From NCBI RefSeq assembly GCF_023712105.1, contig NZ_JAMLJI010000003.1:1-64000 (forward strand): DNA of 64,000 bases, read 5' to 3'. Of the stretch, positions 40,267 through 48,821 are shown piece by piece. A program made the translations under genes and the position numbers. The notes below the pieces were generated by a model. That model was not told the origin of the DNA. It searched no databases and saw only the letters and a program-made list of their open reading frames with translations. Position 1 is the stretch's first letter. Each line of letters begins with the position of its first letter. Origin of the DNA: Larsenimonas suaedae (GTDB lineage: Bacteria > Pseudomonadota > Gammaproteobacteria > Pseudomonadales > Halomonadaceae).

Positions 40267-41547
40267 ATGGATCCTATGGCTGCACCAAAAGAAAACCTTG
40301 TTGCCCTGGATGGCTTGCGCTTCGGCCTCGCCATCTATCTGGTTCTTTTTCACACCTTCAAGAACTATCCTGAAATCGAATCGATTCCCTGGCTTCACAG
40401 CCTGTTGAGTCTGGGCTTTTTCTCGACCAGTGCCTTTTTCGTACTGTCGGGCTTTTTGCTGACCCACGTCTACCTCGGACGCAAGCAACAGGCCATTGCC
40501 AAGCGCGATTTTTTCATAAAGCGCCTCACCTCGCTTTACCCGATCCATATCTTTGCACTGGTGCTTGCCATCCCGCTGGCAATGACAGCCTCCGGTAACC
40601 TTGGAAGCGTCATGGTCGACCATAACGTCAACGGATGGTCGAGCATCGCGCCGGATACAACCGCCTATGCACTGAGCTTCCAGGGCCTTTTGGCCAATAT
40701 CGGGCTGAACCTGACGCTGCTGCAGGCGTGGAACCCATGCTACACGCTCTTCAACCAACCGGCATGGTCACTGTCAGCACTGCTGTTTTTCTACATCTGC
40801 TTCCCATATATGGCCCCCCGACTCAACGCGACGCGTCGGCCGACACTTTTGCTGGTTGCCGTTTGCACTCTCTACGCTCTGCCGGCGTTCTACATGTTTT
40901 TCAGCAACACGGTCACACCCATGGCCCACGGCTTGATGCACCGCAACCCGATTATTCGTCTGCCCGAGTTCCTCTCCGGTATTCTGCTCTACACCCTTTA
41001 CCGCGCACGGCCGGCCTGGCTCTCGACCCTTTTAAGCCCGAATGGCAAGCGCGCGACCACCGTCTTCATCGTGGCCTGCTTCGTGGCAACCGCCCTGCTG
41101 TACCGTTTTGTCGGCGGTCAGTGGTACTACCTCGCTCATAATGGCCTGTTGCTGCCATCTCAGCTGGCGCTGGTCCTTCTCTGCGCCGACGCCAACTGGC
41201 AGCTCGGTACCACCGCACGTCAATGGCTGTCGCGTCTGGGCGTGGCGTCGCTTTCAATCTTTGCGCTGCATATTCCGCTTCAAATGGTCGCGTCCAAGGC
41301 TGAAAAGGTGTTGTACGCTGGCTGGGAGGTCATGACCACGTCCGCGCCGATTTCTGAACTTGCCCAAATTGCCATGAGCGCTGACCGTTCGATCTGGATG
41401 TACCCCATGTATATGGGCGTCTTGCTGATTAGCTGCATCCTGTTTCAGGAAAAGGTGGTCACCCGTACCCGCGATATGCTGAGAGCGCGCCTGCTCCCGC
41501 GCAAGCAGCGAAAAAGCGCCTACCCACACCATGCTGATTACAAATAA
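40267..41547 (+). CDS. Acyltransferase family 3 membrane protein
   Basis: This is a protein of about 426 residues with about ten membrane helices. It carries the acyltransferase-3 signature: ALDGLRFGLAIYLVLFHTF near the N terminus and FFVLSGFLLTH in the second helix. Such proteins O-acylate cell-surface sugars or lipids. The start is uncertain: ATGs at 40243, 40267 and 40276 are in frame, and a GGGAGG site abuts the first with no spacing. It converges with a glycosyltransferase gene across a shared terminator, so the two may modify the same surface polymer. Confidence 0.88.
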   Translation: MDPMAAPKENLVALDGLRFGLAIYLVLFHTFKNYPEIESIPWLHSLLSLGFFSTSAFFVLSGFLLTHVYLGRKQQAIAKRDFFIKRLTSLYPIHIFALVLAIPLAMTASGNLGSVMVDHNVNGWSSIAPDTTAYALSFQGLLANIGLNLTLLQAWNPCYTLFNQPAWSLSALLFFYICFPYMAPRLNATRRPTLLLVAVCTLYALPAFYMFFSNTVTPMAHGLMHRNPIIRLPEFLSGILLYTLYRARPAWLSTLLSPNGKRATTVFIVACFVATALLYRFVGGQWYYLAHNGLLLPSQLALVLLCADANWQLGTTARQWLSRLGVASLSIFALHIPLQMVASKAEKVLYAGWEVMTTSAPISELAQIAMSADRSIWMYPMYMGVLLISCILFQEKVVTRTRDMLRARLLPRKQRKSAYPHHADYK

Positions 41548-41595
41548 ATAGATTGGATCCCGTTTCGCTTGGCGAAATGGGCATTCTTAAAAGAA

Positions 41596-41621
41596 AAAGC
41601 CAGGCTTAGCCTGGCTTTTTT
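41596..41621. terminator. Bidirectional terminator between acyltransferase and glycosyltransferase genes
   Basis: AAAGCCAGGC (41596-41605), loop TTA, GCCTGGCTTT (41609-41618), with A-run before and T-run after, so it can serve both converging genes. Confidence 0.9.
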
Positions 41622-41638
41622 GATTCCATCTTCTTTGA

Positions 41639-42463
41639 TTACGATGTCAAAAACGTCTGCATCTGTTCACGCTGGACCTTTCTGGCAAACAGGTACGTTC
41701 GCGATTTGGCGGCTTCGGAAATCTGTCGATCATTTAAGTACTCGGGGCTGGCCTTGCCGCTTTCCCATTGAATATAGCGCCGGTCGTCGTTATCGAAATC
41801 AAGCCCAAGTTCGGCAAAAAGAATCTGCATGAAATGCTCATCCGAGCACCGCGTATGCTTGAGCCGTTTCATAAAGGCGTCATCGCACGCCGCATCAACA
41901 GCCTTCATGTCCGAGCATGTCATCGAAAACCACTGACTGCCCTTGAGCTCAGCCTCGGCGCCAAAATTGGAGCGCTTGGGTAGCAGCATAAGCTGAAGCT
42001 TTCGAAGCGCAAGAGACGTCAACCGATAGGCAAAGGTTCGGTTTTTCGGCGATTCACCAAAGGGCATATAACAGCGCATGCGCCACTCAAACTCGGGAAG
42101 CCGACGGGACTCAAGACTGGTTCGTCCCTGAAGGATTGACGCCCACTGGGCAGGCGGCAGGACCGGGAGGCAATCACCGCTCACCAAATGGAAGTACTCT
42201 GCCTCGGGAAAACACGTTAATGCAGAACGCATGAGGCGGCGCTCCGCTTCCACCAGCGATACGCCCGACCAGTTGACGCGTACCGGACGCTCAAGCACGA
42301 CGACACGCTCGTTGCCGGCATAATGCTGACTCAGCGCCTGGTGCAACTGTTCCTGCTTGGCATCGATATGTACCACCACGCCGACCTCATGCTGACAGTA
42401 GTAATCAATCAAAAGCGCGAGCTGCTCTTTATCCTTGTGAGCCAGCATCATGACGACGTGCAT
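41639..42463 (-). CDS. GT14-type (core-2/I-branching) N-acetylglucosaminyltransferase-like protein
   Basis: This 274-residue putative glycosyltransferase resembles the core-2/I-branching family (AHKDKEQLALLIDYY, VVVHIDAK, VNWSGVSLVEAERRLM, FHLVSGDCLPV, GSQWFSMT, DEHFMQIL). The order of motifs, including the SGDCLP nucleotide-sugar loop and the acidic DEHF, fits bacterial GT14 proteins. The donor and acceptor are unknown. The start at 42463 has AAGGAG upstream; the longer frame adds 39 unconserved residues. It lies 159 bases behind the PSBD mini-gene and faces the acyltransferase. Confidence 0.82.
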   Translation of the reverse strand: MHVVMMLAHKDKEQLALLIDYYCQHEVGVVVHIDAKQEQLHQALSQHYAGNERVVVLERPVRVNWSGVSLVEAERRLMRSALTCFPEAEYFHLVSGDCLPVLPPAQWASILQGRTSLESRRLPEFEWRMRCYMPFGESPKNRTFAYRLTSLALRKLQLMLLPKRSNFGAEAELKGSQWFSMTCSDMKAVDAACDDAFMKRLKHTRCSDEHFMQILFAELGLDFDNDDRRYIQWESGKASPEYLNDRQISEAAKSRTYLFARKVQREQMQTFLTS

Positions 42464-42622
42464 CCAGTTCTCCTTGGGCAATTTCTGAGCGTCCGAGCAA
42501 CACCGCGAGACTAAATCTCGGGGCATAGCCGACGAAAGACTAACGATAGGCGATGATTGTAAACAAACTCGGGCCAGCACAATATGCGCGATGAACCTTG
42601 CCGGCCGACACTCATGCCATGC

Positions 42623-42823
42623 TTATTCCCTTTCTTCGCTATGAACGCCCGATAGATCAAGCGTTTGGCGCACAAACGCCTGCACATCCCGTATCAGAAT
42701 ACGCCCACGCGGGCCGCTTGCGTGAACGCGCGCCAGAGGCACACCAAGCTCGCGGGCGTAGCGCCTCACCTTTGGCGCGGCGTGCGCTACTGGCGTGAAC
42801 GTATCGACATCATCTGTCAGCAT
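42623..42823 (-). CDS. Stand-alone peripheral-subunit-binding domain (AceF-like E1/E3-binding) mini-protein
   Basis: This 66-residue protein consists essentially of one PSBD. Residues 13-52 (AHAAPKVRRYARELGVPLA, RVHASGPRGRILIRDVQAFV) match the AceF E1/E3-binding domain almost end to end, including the GPRGRI loop and the arginine positions. There is no lipoyl domain and no acyltransferase catalytic domain. The ATG at 42823 has GAGGG eight bases upstream and follows the aceE stop by 11 bases, so it looks like a deliberately expressed cistron. It could tether, titrate or recruit E1 or E3; alternatively it is what remains of a deleted aceF. Confidence 0.8.
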   Translation of the reverse strand: MLTDDVDTFTPVAHAAPKVRRYARELGVPLARVHASGPRGRILIRDVQAFVRQTLDLSGVHSEERE

Positions 42824-42834
42824 TATTTCGACCC

Positions 42835-45495
42835 TCAGCAGCAAAGCGGGGATGGCTTGTCGGCAACCATCGCAAAAGCCGTGCGCGCGTGCTCTAAAAG
42901 CTCGCTCGAAATGTCGCCGCGTCGATAAAGGGCATCCACGGCGGTGAAGGCGACGTGAAAGCGGTCCACTTCGAAAAACTGCCTGAGCTTTTCTCGAGTA
43001 TCCGAGCGCCCGAACCCATCGGTGCCCAGCACGTAATACTCACCGGGCACCCACGCTCGAATCTGGTCGGCGTAAAGCTTCAAATAATCGGTCACGGCGA
43101 TCACCGGACCCTCGTGCACTTCAAGCTGCTGCGTTACCCAGGGCGCCTCGAGCGAGGCATCAAATGTCCGCAATCGGCGCCGGTCGTACGCCAATCCCTC
43201 ACGGCGAAGTTCGTTAAAGCTGGTCACACTCCAGACATTGGCCAAAATACCCAGCTCGGCCAGCAACTCGGCCGCCGCCTCGGCCTCGCGCAACAAGGTG
43301 CCTGAGCCCATCAGCTGAACAATTGGGGTATCTGTCGGGGCGCACGCCTTCAACAGATACATGCCTCGAATAATGCCCTCCTCGCAGCCTTCCGGCATCG
43401 GGGGATGAACGTAGGTTTCGTTCATCACGGTCAGGTAATAAAACCGCTCATTACCGTGTTCGAACATGTCCTTGAGACCGTGCTGAACGATGACCGCGAT
43501 TTCATGGGCGTATGTTGGGTCGTAGCTGCGGCAGTTGGGAATGGCCGCGGCACTTAGATGACTGTGCCCGTCCTGATGCTGCAACCCTTCGCCATTGATG
43601 GTGGTACGCCCGGCCGTCCCGCCGACCAGAAATCCCCGGGCCAGCATATCGCCGGCGGCCCAGGCGAGATCGCCCACCCGCTGGAACCCGAACATGGCGT
43701 AGAAAATGTAAAACGGAATCAAAGTGGCGTCGTGATTGGCCCCGGCCGTGGCGGCAGCGATCCAGGAGGCCATCGCGCCCGCCTCGGTAATGCCCTCTTC
43801 CAGAATCTGGCCGCGCTGATCCTCACGGTAAGACATGAGCTGCCCGGCGTCGGCCGGCCGGTATTTCTGACCTTCGGACGCATAGATGCCAACCTGTCGA
43901 AAGAGCCCTTCCATGCCGAAGGTGCGCGCCTCGTCAGGCACGATCGGAACAAGGCTCGGCCCCAGCGCCTTGTGTTTGATCAACCCACTCAATACGCGCA
44001 CGAACGCCATTGTGGTCGAGACCGCGCGCTCATTGGAGCCCTTCAACTGGCTGGCAAAGGCCTTGTCGGTCAACGGCGGAATTTCGAGCCTGCGACGGGC
44101 GGCGCGCCGGGTCGGCAGCGTCCCACCCAGCAGGGTTCTTCGCGCCATGAGGTAGTGGCGCTCCGGGGCATCCTCAGCCGGCCGGTAATACGGCATCCCC
44201 TGCTCGAGCTCAACATCCTCGATTGGAAGGGCCAGTCGATCACGAAGTGCCCGGCGCCCATCGACTGAGAGCGTCTTGATGTTATGCGCCTCCATGTCGG
44301 CCTCGCCGTTTTCAGGGCCCATGCCGTAGCCCTTGACGGTGTGGGCCAGAATGACGGTGGGTCGGCCATTATCGCCCTCGGTCGCACGCTTATAGGCGGC
44401 ATGAATTTTTTTCGGATCATGCCCCCCTCGCTTGAGTTGCGCGATGGCCTCGTCAGAAAGCGCCGCCGTTCGCTCACTGAGCGTCGGCGATTTTCCGAAA
44501 AAATGCGTGCGCGTATAGACCGCACCCTGGGCCTTGAAGCTTTGATATTCGCCATCGACGGTGGTATCGAGGCAGTGCTGCAGGGCCCCGTCGTGATCGG
44601 CGGCGAACAGCGGGTCCCACTCGCTGCCCCACACGACCTTGATAACGTTCCAGCCGCTGCCCCGAAAGGTGCGCTCCAGTTCATCCATCACCCGATCGTT
44701 GCCACGCACAGGCCCGTCGAGGCGCTGAAGGTTGCAGTTGACCACGAAAATCAGATGCCCCAGCCGCTCTCGGCTGGCAAGCGGGAGCGCACCCAATGTT
44801 TCCACCTCATCGCATTCGCCATCGCCCAGAAATGCCCAGACCTTGCGGTCCTCGAGTGGCGTTATGCCGCGATGATCCAGATAGCGCATCAACCGTGCCT
44901 GATAGATGGCCTGTATCGGCCCGAGCCCCATGGAGACAGTCGAGAACTGCCAGTATTCCGGCATCAGATACGGATGCGGGTAGGACGACAGCCCACCGCC
45001 GCCCACCTCCTGGCGGAAGCGATCAAGCGTGGACTCATCGAGGCGGCCTTCCAGAAAGGAACGACTGTAGATGCCGGGGGCGATGTGGCCCTGAAAATAC
45101 ACCAGATCACCGCCATGACCAGGGCCTGGCGCACGAAAGAAGTGATTGAACCCCACCTCGTACAGCGTGCAGCTCGACATGAAACTCGCCAGGTGCCCAC
45201 CCAGGCTTTTATCGTACTGATTGGCTCGCACCACCATGGCGATACTGTTCCAGCGAATTGCCGCACGCAGCCTGGATTCAAGCGCTAGATCGCCCGGGTA
45301 GGCCGGCTCCTGCGCCACCGGAATCGAATTGCGGTGCGGCGAATGCAGCTCGGTTGGCTCACCCCCCTGACGCATCGATTCCTCCGAGAGCATCTTGAGC
45401 ACACTACGCGCTTCATCGTGGCCCTCGAAATGAATCAAGGAGCGCAACGCCTCCTGCCATTCCTGGTGCCCACTTTCTACGTACCGCTCAGCCAT
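42835..45495 (-). CDS. aceE: Pyruvate dehydrogenase E1 component, homodimeric type
   Basis: This 886-residue ThDP enzyme is nearly the length of E. coli AceE (887) and collinear with it. It has the cofactor motif GDGECDEVETLGAL...NCNLQRLDGP, the HTVKGYGMG loop followed by the conserved histidine region, the EARTFGMEGLFRQ segment and GLQHQDGHSHL. The N-terminal 45 residues, which dock E2 in E. coli, are present. It decarboxylates pyruvate, or possibly another 2-oxoacid as in MdeB-type paralogues. CAGGAG precedes the ATG at 45495. No complete E2 or E3 gene is here, only a PSBD mini-gene. A LysR gene diverges from it. Confidence 0.92.
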   Translation of the reverse strand: MAERYVESGHQEWQEALRSLIHFEGHDEARSVLKMLSEESMRQGGEPTELHSPHRNSIPVAQEPAYPGDLALESRLRAAIRWNSIAMVVRANQYDKSLGGHLASFMSSCTLYEVGFNHFFRAPGPGHGGDLVYFQGHIAPGIYSRSFLEGRLDESTLDRFRQEVGGGGLSSYPHPYLMPEYWQFSTVSMGLGPIQAIYQARLMRYLDHRGITPLEDRKVWAFLGDGECDEVETLGALPLASRERLGHLIFVVNCNLQRLDGPVRGNDRVMDELERTFRGSGWNVIKVVWGSEWDPLFAADHDGALQHCLDTTVDGEYQSFKAQGAVYTRTHFFGKSPTLSERTAALSDEAIAQLKRGGHDPKKIHAAYKRATEGDNGRPTVILAHTVKGYGMGPENGEADMEAHNIKTLSVDGRRALRDRLALPIEDVELEQGMPYYRPAEDAPERHYLMARRTLLGGTLPTRRAARRRLEIPPLTDKAFASQLKGSNERAVSTTMAFVRVLSGLIKHKALGPSLVPIVPDEARTFGMEGLFRQVGIYASEGQKYRPADAGQLMSYREDQRGQILEEGITEAGAMASWIAAATAGANHDATLIPFYIFYAMFGFQRVGDLAWAAGDMLARGFLVGGTAGRTTINGEGLQHQDGHSHLSAAAIPNCRSYDPTYAHEIAVIVQHGLKDMFEHGNERFYYLTVMNETYVHPPMPEGCEEGIIRGMYLLKACAPTDTPIVQLMGSGTLLREAEAAAELLAELGILANVWSVTSFNELRREGLAYDRRRLRTFDASLEAPWVTQQLEVHEGPVIAVTDYLKLYADQIRAWVPGEYYVLGTDGFGRSDTREKLRQFFEVDRFHVAFTAVDALYRRGDISSELLEHARTAFAMVADKPSPLCC

Positions 45496-45599
45496 CTCTT
45501 GTTCTCCTGGTCCGTTCCAACGTCCCAAGACGCTAAGGTTGACCGGCCACGCCGACAATCCTAGTTTTTAAGAAACACCTTCCCTAAAACGAGAAAAAC

Positions 45600-46517
45600 T
45601 TGAACCTCAATCACTTGAAACTCTTTCTGGCGGTGGCCGAGCAGGAATCGATTCTGGCCGCCTCCAGAGTACTGGGCATCCCCAACTCCACCCTTGCCCG
45701 CCAACTGAAAGCGTTCGAACGCCAGCTCGGTCAGCAACTGATTCTTCGAAGCACACGGCACTTGAGGCTGACGGCAGAAGGCCGAGCGCTGGCCGAACGC
45801 GCGCGCCCATTGATCGAGGAACTTGAAGACCTCGGCGACGACGTCAAGAGTCATCAGGGCACGCTCAGCGGCACCCTGACGGTCGCCATTCCCTCGGAAT
45901 TCGGTGTGACATGGCTCAATGGCTGCATTGCGCAGTTCACCAAGGCGCATCCGAGCCTTGAGCTTGAATGCATTACCAGCATGGCGCCGCTGGACCCGGT
46001 TCGGCGTGACGTCCATGTGTCGATCGCCTACCACCGGGGCGACAAGGCCGACAGTACTCAAGTGATTCGACCGCTTCTGACCATGAAAAGCTCGGTGGTG
46101 ATCGCGCCGTCCCTTCTGGGCGATCGCTCACCACCAGCCACGATCAAGGCCCTGGCTGGAGAGCCCTGCATTTCGACGTTGACCGCGCTCAAGGCCAATC
46201 CCTGGGTGTTTCTCGATGACAGGGGGCAGGCCGTAACGCTTCGAACGACCAGCCGCTACCGGGTCGACAGCAGCCAGATGCTGATCTCGGGTGCCCTGGC
46301 CGGCATCGGTTACGCCATCATTCCCACCGCGTTTTGCGAGCCGTATCTGGCCACGGGAGAACTGATCGAGCTGACGCTTGATCACACCCCGGCCCCGCTT
46401 GAAATCGTTGCGATCTACCCCGATCGCAACGGCATCTCGACGCGTACCCGCGCCTTTGTCGATCTGATCGAGGCCGAACTCAAACGAAGCGTCGGTGCCC
46501 TAGAGGTGCCGAGCTGA
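45600..46517 (+). CDS. LysR-family transcriptional regulator divergent from aceE
   Basis: This is a 305-residue regulator. The N-terminal winged helix (LNHLKLFLAVAEQESILAASRVLGIPNSTLARQLKAFERQLG) is followed by a LysR substrate-binding domain of two lobes (TLTVAIPSEFGVTWL, ISGALAGIGYAIIPTAF). It starts with TTG at 45600 behind a weak GAG site, and no ATG is available near. It diverges from aceE over 104 bases, the classical arrangement for a LysR protein controlling its neighbour, so aceE and the PSBD gene are the likely targets. Confidence 0.88.
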   Translation: MNLNHLKLFLAVAEQESILAASRVLGIPNSTLARQLKAFERQLGQQLILRSTRHLRLTAEGRALAERARPLIEELEDLGDDVKSHQGTLSGTLTVAIPSEFGVTWLNGCIAQFTKAHPSLELECITSMAPLDPVRRDVHVSIAYHRGDKADSTQVIRPLLTMKSSVVIAPSLLGDRSPPATIKALAGEPCISTLTALKANPWVFLDDRGQAVTLRTTSRYRVDSSQMLISGALAGIGYAIIPTAFCEPYLATGELIELTLDHTPAPLEIVAIYPDRNGISTRTRAFVDLIEAELKRSVGALEVPS

Positions 46518-46542
46518 GCCGCGACCTCGCCCCCGCATCAAG

Positions 46543-47631
46543 TCAACCGCCGCCCATCAGACCACCGGCGTGCTCGGAACGAGGTCCAGCGTCGGGGCTC
46601 CCAAGCATGGGCGGCGCCTCATTGGAGGCGCTCTGCCACTTGGCATGCGTCAACGAAAGCCCAAGCGCCAGAATCAGTGCGCCGCCCGCCAGACTGATCC
46701 AGGCCGCCCAAGGCCTGCGATGCCTGGTTGGCCGCATGTGACGAGAGACCCAGTCGCGGGCAACCACGCTCAATAGCGCAAGGGCTGTTACGGTCAGCGC
46801 GGTTCCAAGCGACATCGCAAATACCGCAATCACGCCCCTCCCGAACTGATCGAGCAGCGCCGCTGCGCCCAAAAGCAACACGGCGCCACTGCAGGGTCGA
46901 ACCCCGATCGACAGCACGGTCAGTAGCGCTACGCGCCAGTCACGGGCGGTATCCGGGCCAATGTGGTGCTCGTGGCCGCAGCCGCACTGAGGGCTGTGAC
47001 GGTGGGCAGGCGTCGAAGGCGCAAATACCATCGAACCGAACGCCGGCGGAGAAAAACTCGAAGGCGCAGACATACTCGAAATGGACCGATCACGTTCGGT
47101 AATGGCCGTATCCGAGCCCGCCAGGGCGCGTCGCAGGCGAATCACCGAACGCCAGCACAGCCACACGCCAACCAGCGTCACCATCAGAAAGCTTGCAAGC
47201 TCCGCGTGCTCGACACTGCCCATTGCCTCTCTCGTCAACCACCCGAGCCCGAACACCAGTACGGCAATCAAGAGCACCGCCGTAAGCCCCTGAAGCAGGG
47301 AGGCCATGGCCGAAAGCCCGAGCGCTCGCCGCCACGCCCCACCCTGGGAGGCCAGATACGTGCTCAGAACGATCTTGCCATGCCCTGGCCCCGCTGCATG
47401 AAACACCCCGTACCCGAAACTGACGCCCAAGAGCGCACTCCATGCAGTCACATCCGGGGCGCGCTCGAGCGCCGAGATCGCATCGACCAGCGCGTGATAA
47501 AGCCGGCCCTGCCACACGACGATGCGCACCATCACCTGGTGGTGCCAGCCCGAGACGTAGCCAACGGCGCCAAGTGCGATCAACACGAAAAGCGGCCCCC
47601 AAAACGCAGTCTTCACGCTCACCCGGGGCAT
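46543..47631 (-). CDS. NicO/RcnA-family nickel/cobalt-type metal transporter
   Basis: This is a 362-residue polytopic inner-membrane protein with about seven helices. It has the family motifs GVFHAAGPGHGKIVLSTYLA (about residue 75) and LTVLSIGVRPCSGAVLLL (about 240). Between them is a cytosolic or periplasmic loop rich in serine and histidine (HRHSPQCGCGHEHH), a likely metal-binding stretch. Members import or export Ni, Co or possibly Zn. The start overlaps the stop of the DUF1007 gene by 13 bases, and the pair is widely conserved in proteobacteria. Confidence 0.85.
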   Translation of the reverse strand: MPRVSVKTAFWGPLFVLIALGAVGYVSGWHHQVMVRIVVWQGRLYHALVDAISALERAPDVTAWSALLGVSFGYGVFHAAGPGHGKIVLSTYLASQGGAWRRALGLSAMASLLQGLTAVLLIAVLVFGLGWLTREAMGSVEHAELASFLMVTLVGVWLCWRSVIRLRRALAGSDTAITERDRSISSMSAPSSFSPPAFGSMVFAPSTPAHRHSPQCGCGHEHHIGPDTARDWRVALLTVLSIGVRPCSGAVLLLGAAALLDQFGRGVIAVFAMSLGTALTVTALALLSVVARDWVSRHMRPTRHRRPWAAWISLAGGALILALGLSLTHAKWQSASNEAPPMLGSPDAGPRSEHAGGLMGGG

Positions 47632-48308
47632 GAAATTTCCCCGGTCTCTGTAAAAAAGCGCCCTAGATCCGGCTCGCCCTGCTGCGTTCGATCAAGCATC
47701 GCGGCCTCCGCTACTTTTTTCGGATCAGGCGACGCCTCAATGATGGTCGTCGTGCAGCCCTTCGGCGCACCCCGAAGCTGCAGGGCAGAAGGCAGGGGCT
47801 CAGTGCCCTGCTCGTTGGCCTCGTGCAGCATCTCGATGTAATAGGTCGGGTCGAACACCTGATAGCGGAAGGTGCGGCCCGCCAGGCTGAGCGGCGCGGC
47901 AAGCGGAAGCGTGAACCTGAACACCAGACGCCGATCGCGGTAGCGGGTCGTCATCTCGGTCACCGGGGCCTGCGCGACGTCGCGCCCCTCCAGGCGCATC
48001 TGGGTGAGGTTGTGCTGTCGCGCGAGGTTATCGCGTATCTCGACCCCGAGCGCGTCAAGACGCGCCTCCAGAGACGCCGCCCCTGCCTCGCGCTGGATAT
48101 CCTCCATCAGCACCTGACTGTAGAGCGGGTCCATTCGCCAGTGTTGATTCAGCGCCGTAAGCCGGCCCTGAGCGTCAAAGACGCCCTCGACGCTGATATC
48201 GACCCAGCCATGGGGGTGGGCCGCAGCAGCAAGCGGAAAGGCACCCCACACGCATGCGGCAAGTGCTGCGCGCCAACACGCGCGCTTGAGGCTAGAAACA
48301 CGTTTCAA
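47619..48308 (-). CDS. DUF1007 family periplasmic protein
   Basis: This 229-residue exported protein has a signal peptide (about 1-24, ending AAA-HPHGW) and a beta-rich DUF1007 domain (HPHGWVDISVEGVFD, FDPTYYIEML). The HPH at the new N terminus may bind metal. It starts with a TTG at 48308 that has a strong GAGGGG site 6 bases upstream and gives a good signal peptide; the upstream ATG extension has neither. It is coupled to the NicO transporter gene and probably supplies it with metal. Confidence 0.82.
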   Translation of the reverse strand: MKRVSSLKRACWRAALAACVWGAFPLAAAAHPHGWVDISVEGVFDAQGRLTALNQHWRMDPLYSQVLMEDIQREAGAASLEARLDALGVEIRDNLARQHNLTQMRLEGRDVAQAPVTEMTTRYRDRRLVFRFTLPLAAPLSLAGRTFRYQVFDPTYYIEMLHEANEQGTEPLPSALQLRGAPKGCTTTIIEASPDPKKVAEAAMLDRTQQGEPDLGRFFTETGEISCPG

Positions 48309-48612
48309 GGCATCCCCTCGATGATGTTCGGACGTGGTCAATAACGGCGAAGGCTCTGCGCACAATCTGATTCGATTGATAAAACACACGTCTGTTGTTG
48401 CACGCACGTTAGAACGACATTGCAATACTTAAAAGCAATACACGATTGCAAGACGTGTCCGCAGCGCCACGAGGAAGGTTATATCAAAACGCAAAAGCCT
48501 GAGCATCGGCTGTTCCAGCCCGCTTCAAAATGCCATGAACCACAAAGACACGCGACCTTTCGCGGCGCGCGAGCATATTGAACGTCCCAATAAAATTGCC
48601 CATTTTTCAGGC
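48309..48612. other. Non-coding upstream region of the metal-transport operon
   Basis: No credible gene is present. It contains repeats that could bind a regulator: GCAATAC at 48422-48428 and again at 48435-48441, the palindrome ATTGCAAT at 48419-48426 and GATTGCAAG at 48444-48452. A promoter for the DUF1007 gene probably lies here but no strong -35/-10 pair stands out. Confidence 0.4.
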
Positions 48613-48616
48613 ATAA

Positions 48617-48646
48617 AAAAAGCCAGCTCAAATGAGCTGGCTTTTT
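48617..48646 (-). terminator. Terminator of tRNA-Ser
   Basis: On the minus strand a 13-bp stem (AAAGCCAGCTCA with TGAGCTGGCTTT) with a two-base loop is followed by seven T. It lies 9 bases past the 3' CCA of tRNA-Ser. Confidence 0.92.
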
Positions 48647-48654
48647 AAATTCTG

Positions 48655-48744
48655 TGGCGGAGGGGGAGGGATTCGAACCCTCGAAGCCTTTCGACTTACA
48701 CACTTTCCAGGCGTGCTCCTTCGACCACTCGGACACCCCTCCGC
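48655..48744 (-). tRNA. tRNA-Ser (anticodon GGA)
   Basis: This 90-nt gene has a long variable arm typical of serine tRNAs, anticodon loop CTGGAAA giving GGA, T-loop GGTTCGAATCC and an encoded 3' CCA. It is a single gene with its own promoter and terminator. Confidence 0.96.
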
Positions 48745-48786
48745 ATTTTTTTTGCCCTGAACGGTTACCCCTTCAGAACGGCGCAC

Positions 48787-48815
48787 ACTCTATCGCGTTC
48801 GACGCGCAATTGCAA
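48787..48815 (-). promoter_or_regulatory. Promoter of tRNA-Ser
   Basis: On the minus strand TTGCAA (48810-48815), 17 bases and TAGAGT (48787-48792) with a GTGCGCC discriminator, about 43 bases before the tRNA. Confidence 0.7.
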
Positions 48816-48821
48816 GGCGCG

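Noticed and set aside
44284-45288. 334-residue open frame on the plus strand
   Set aside because: Antisense to the conserved N-terminal half of aceE.
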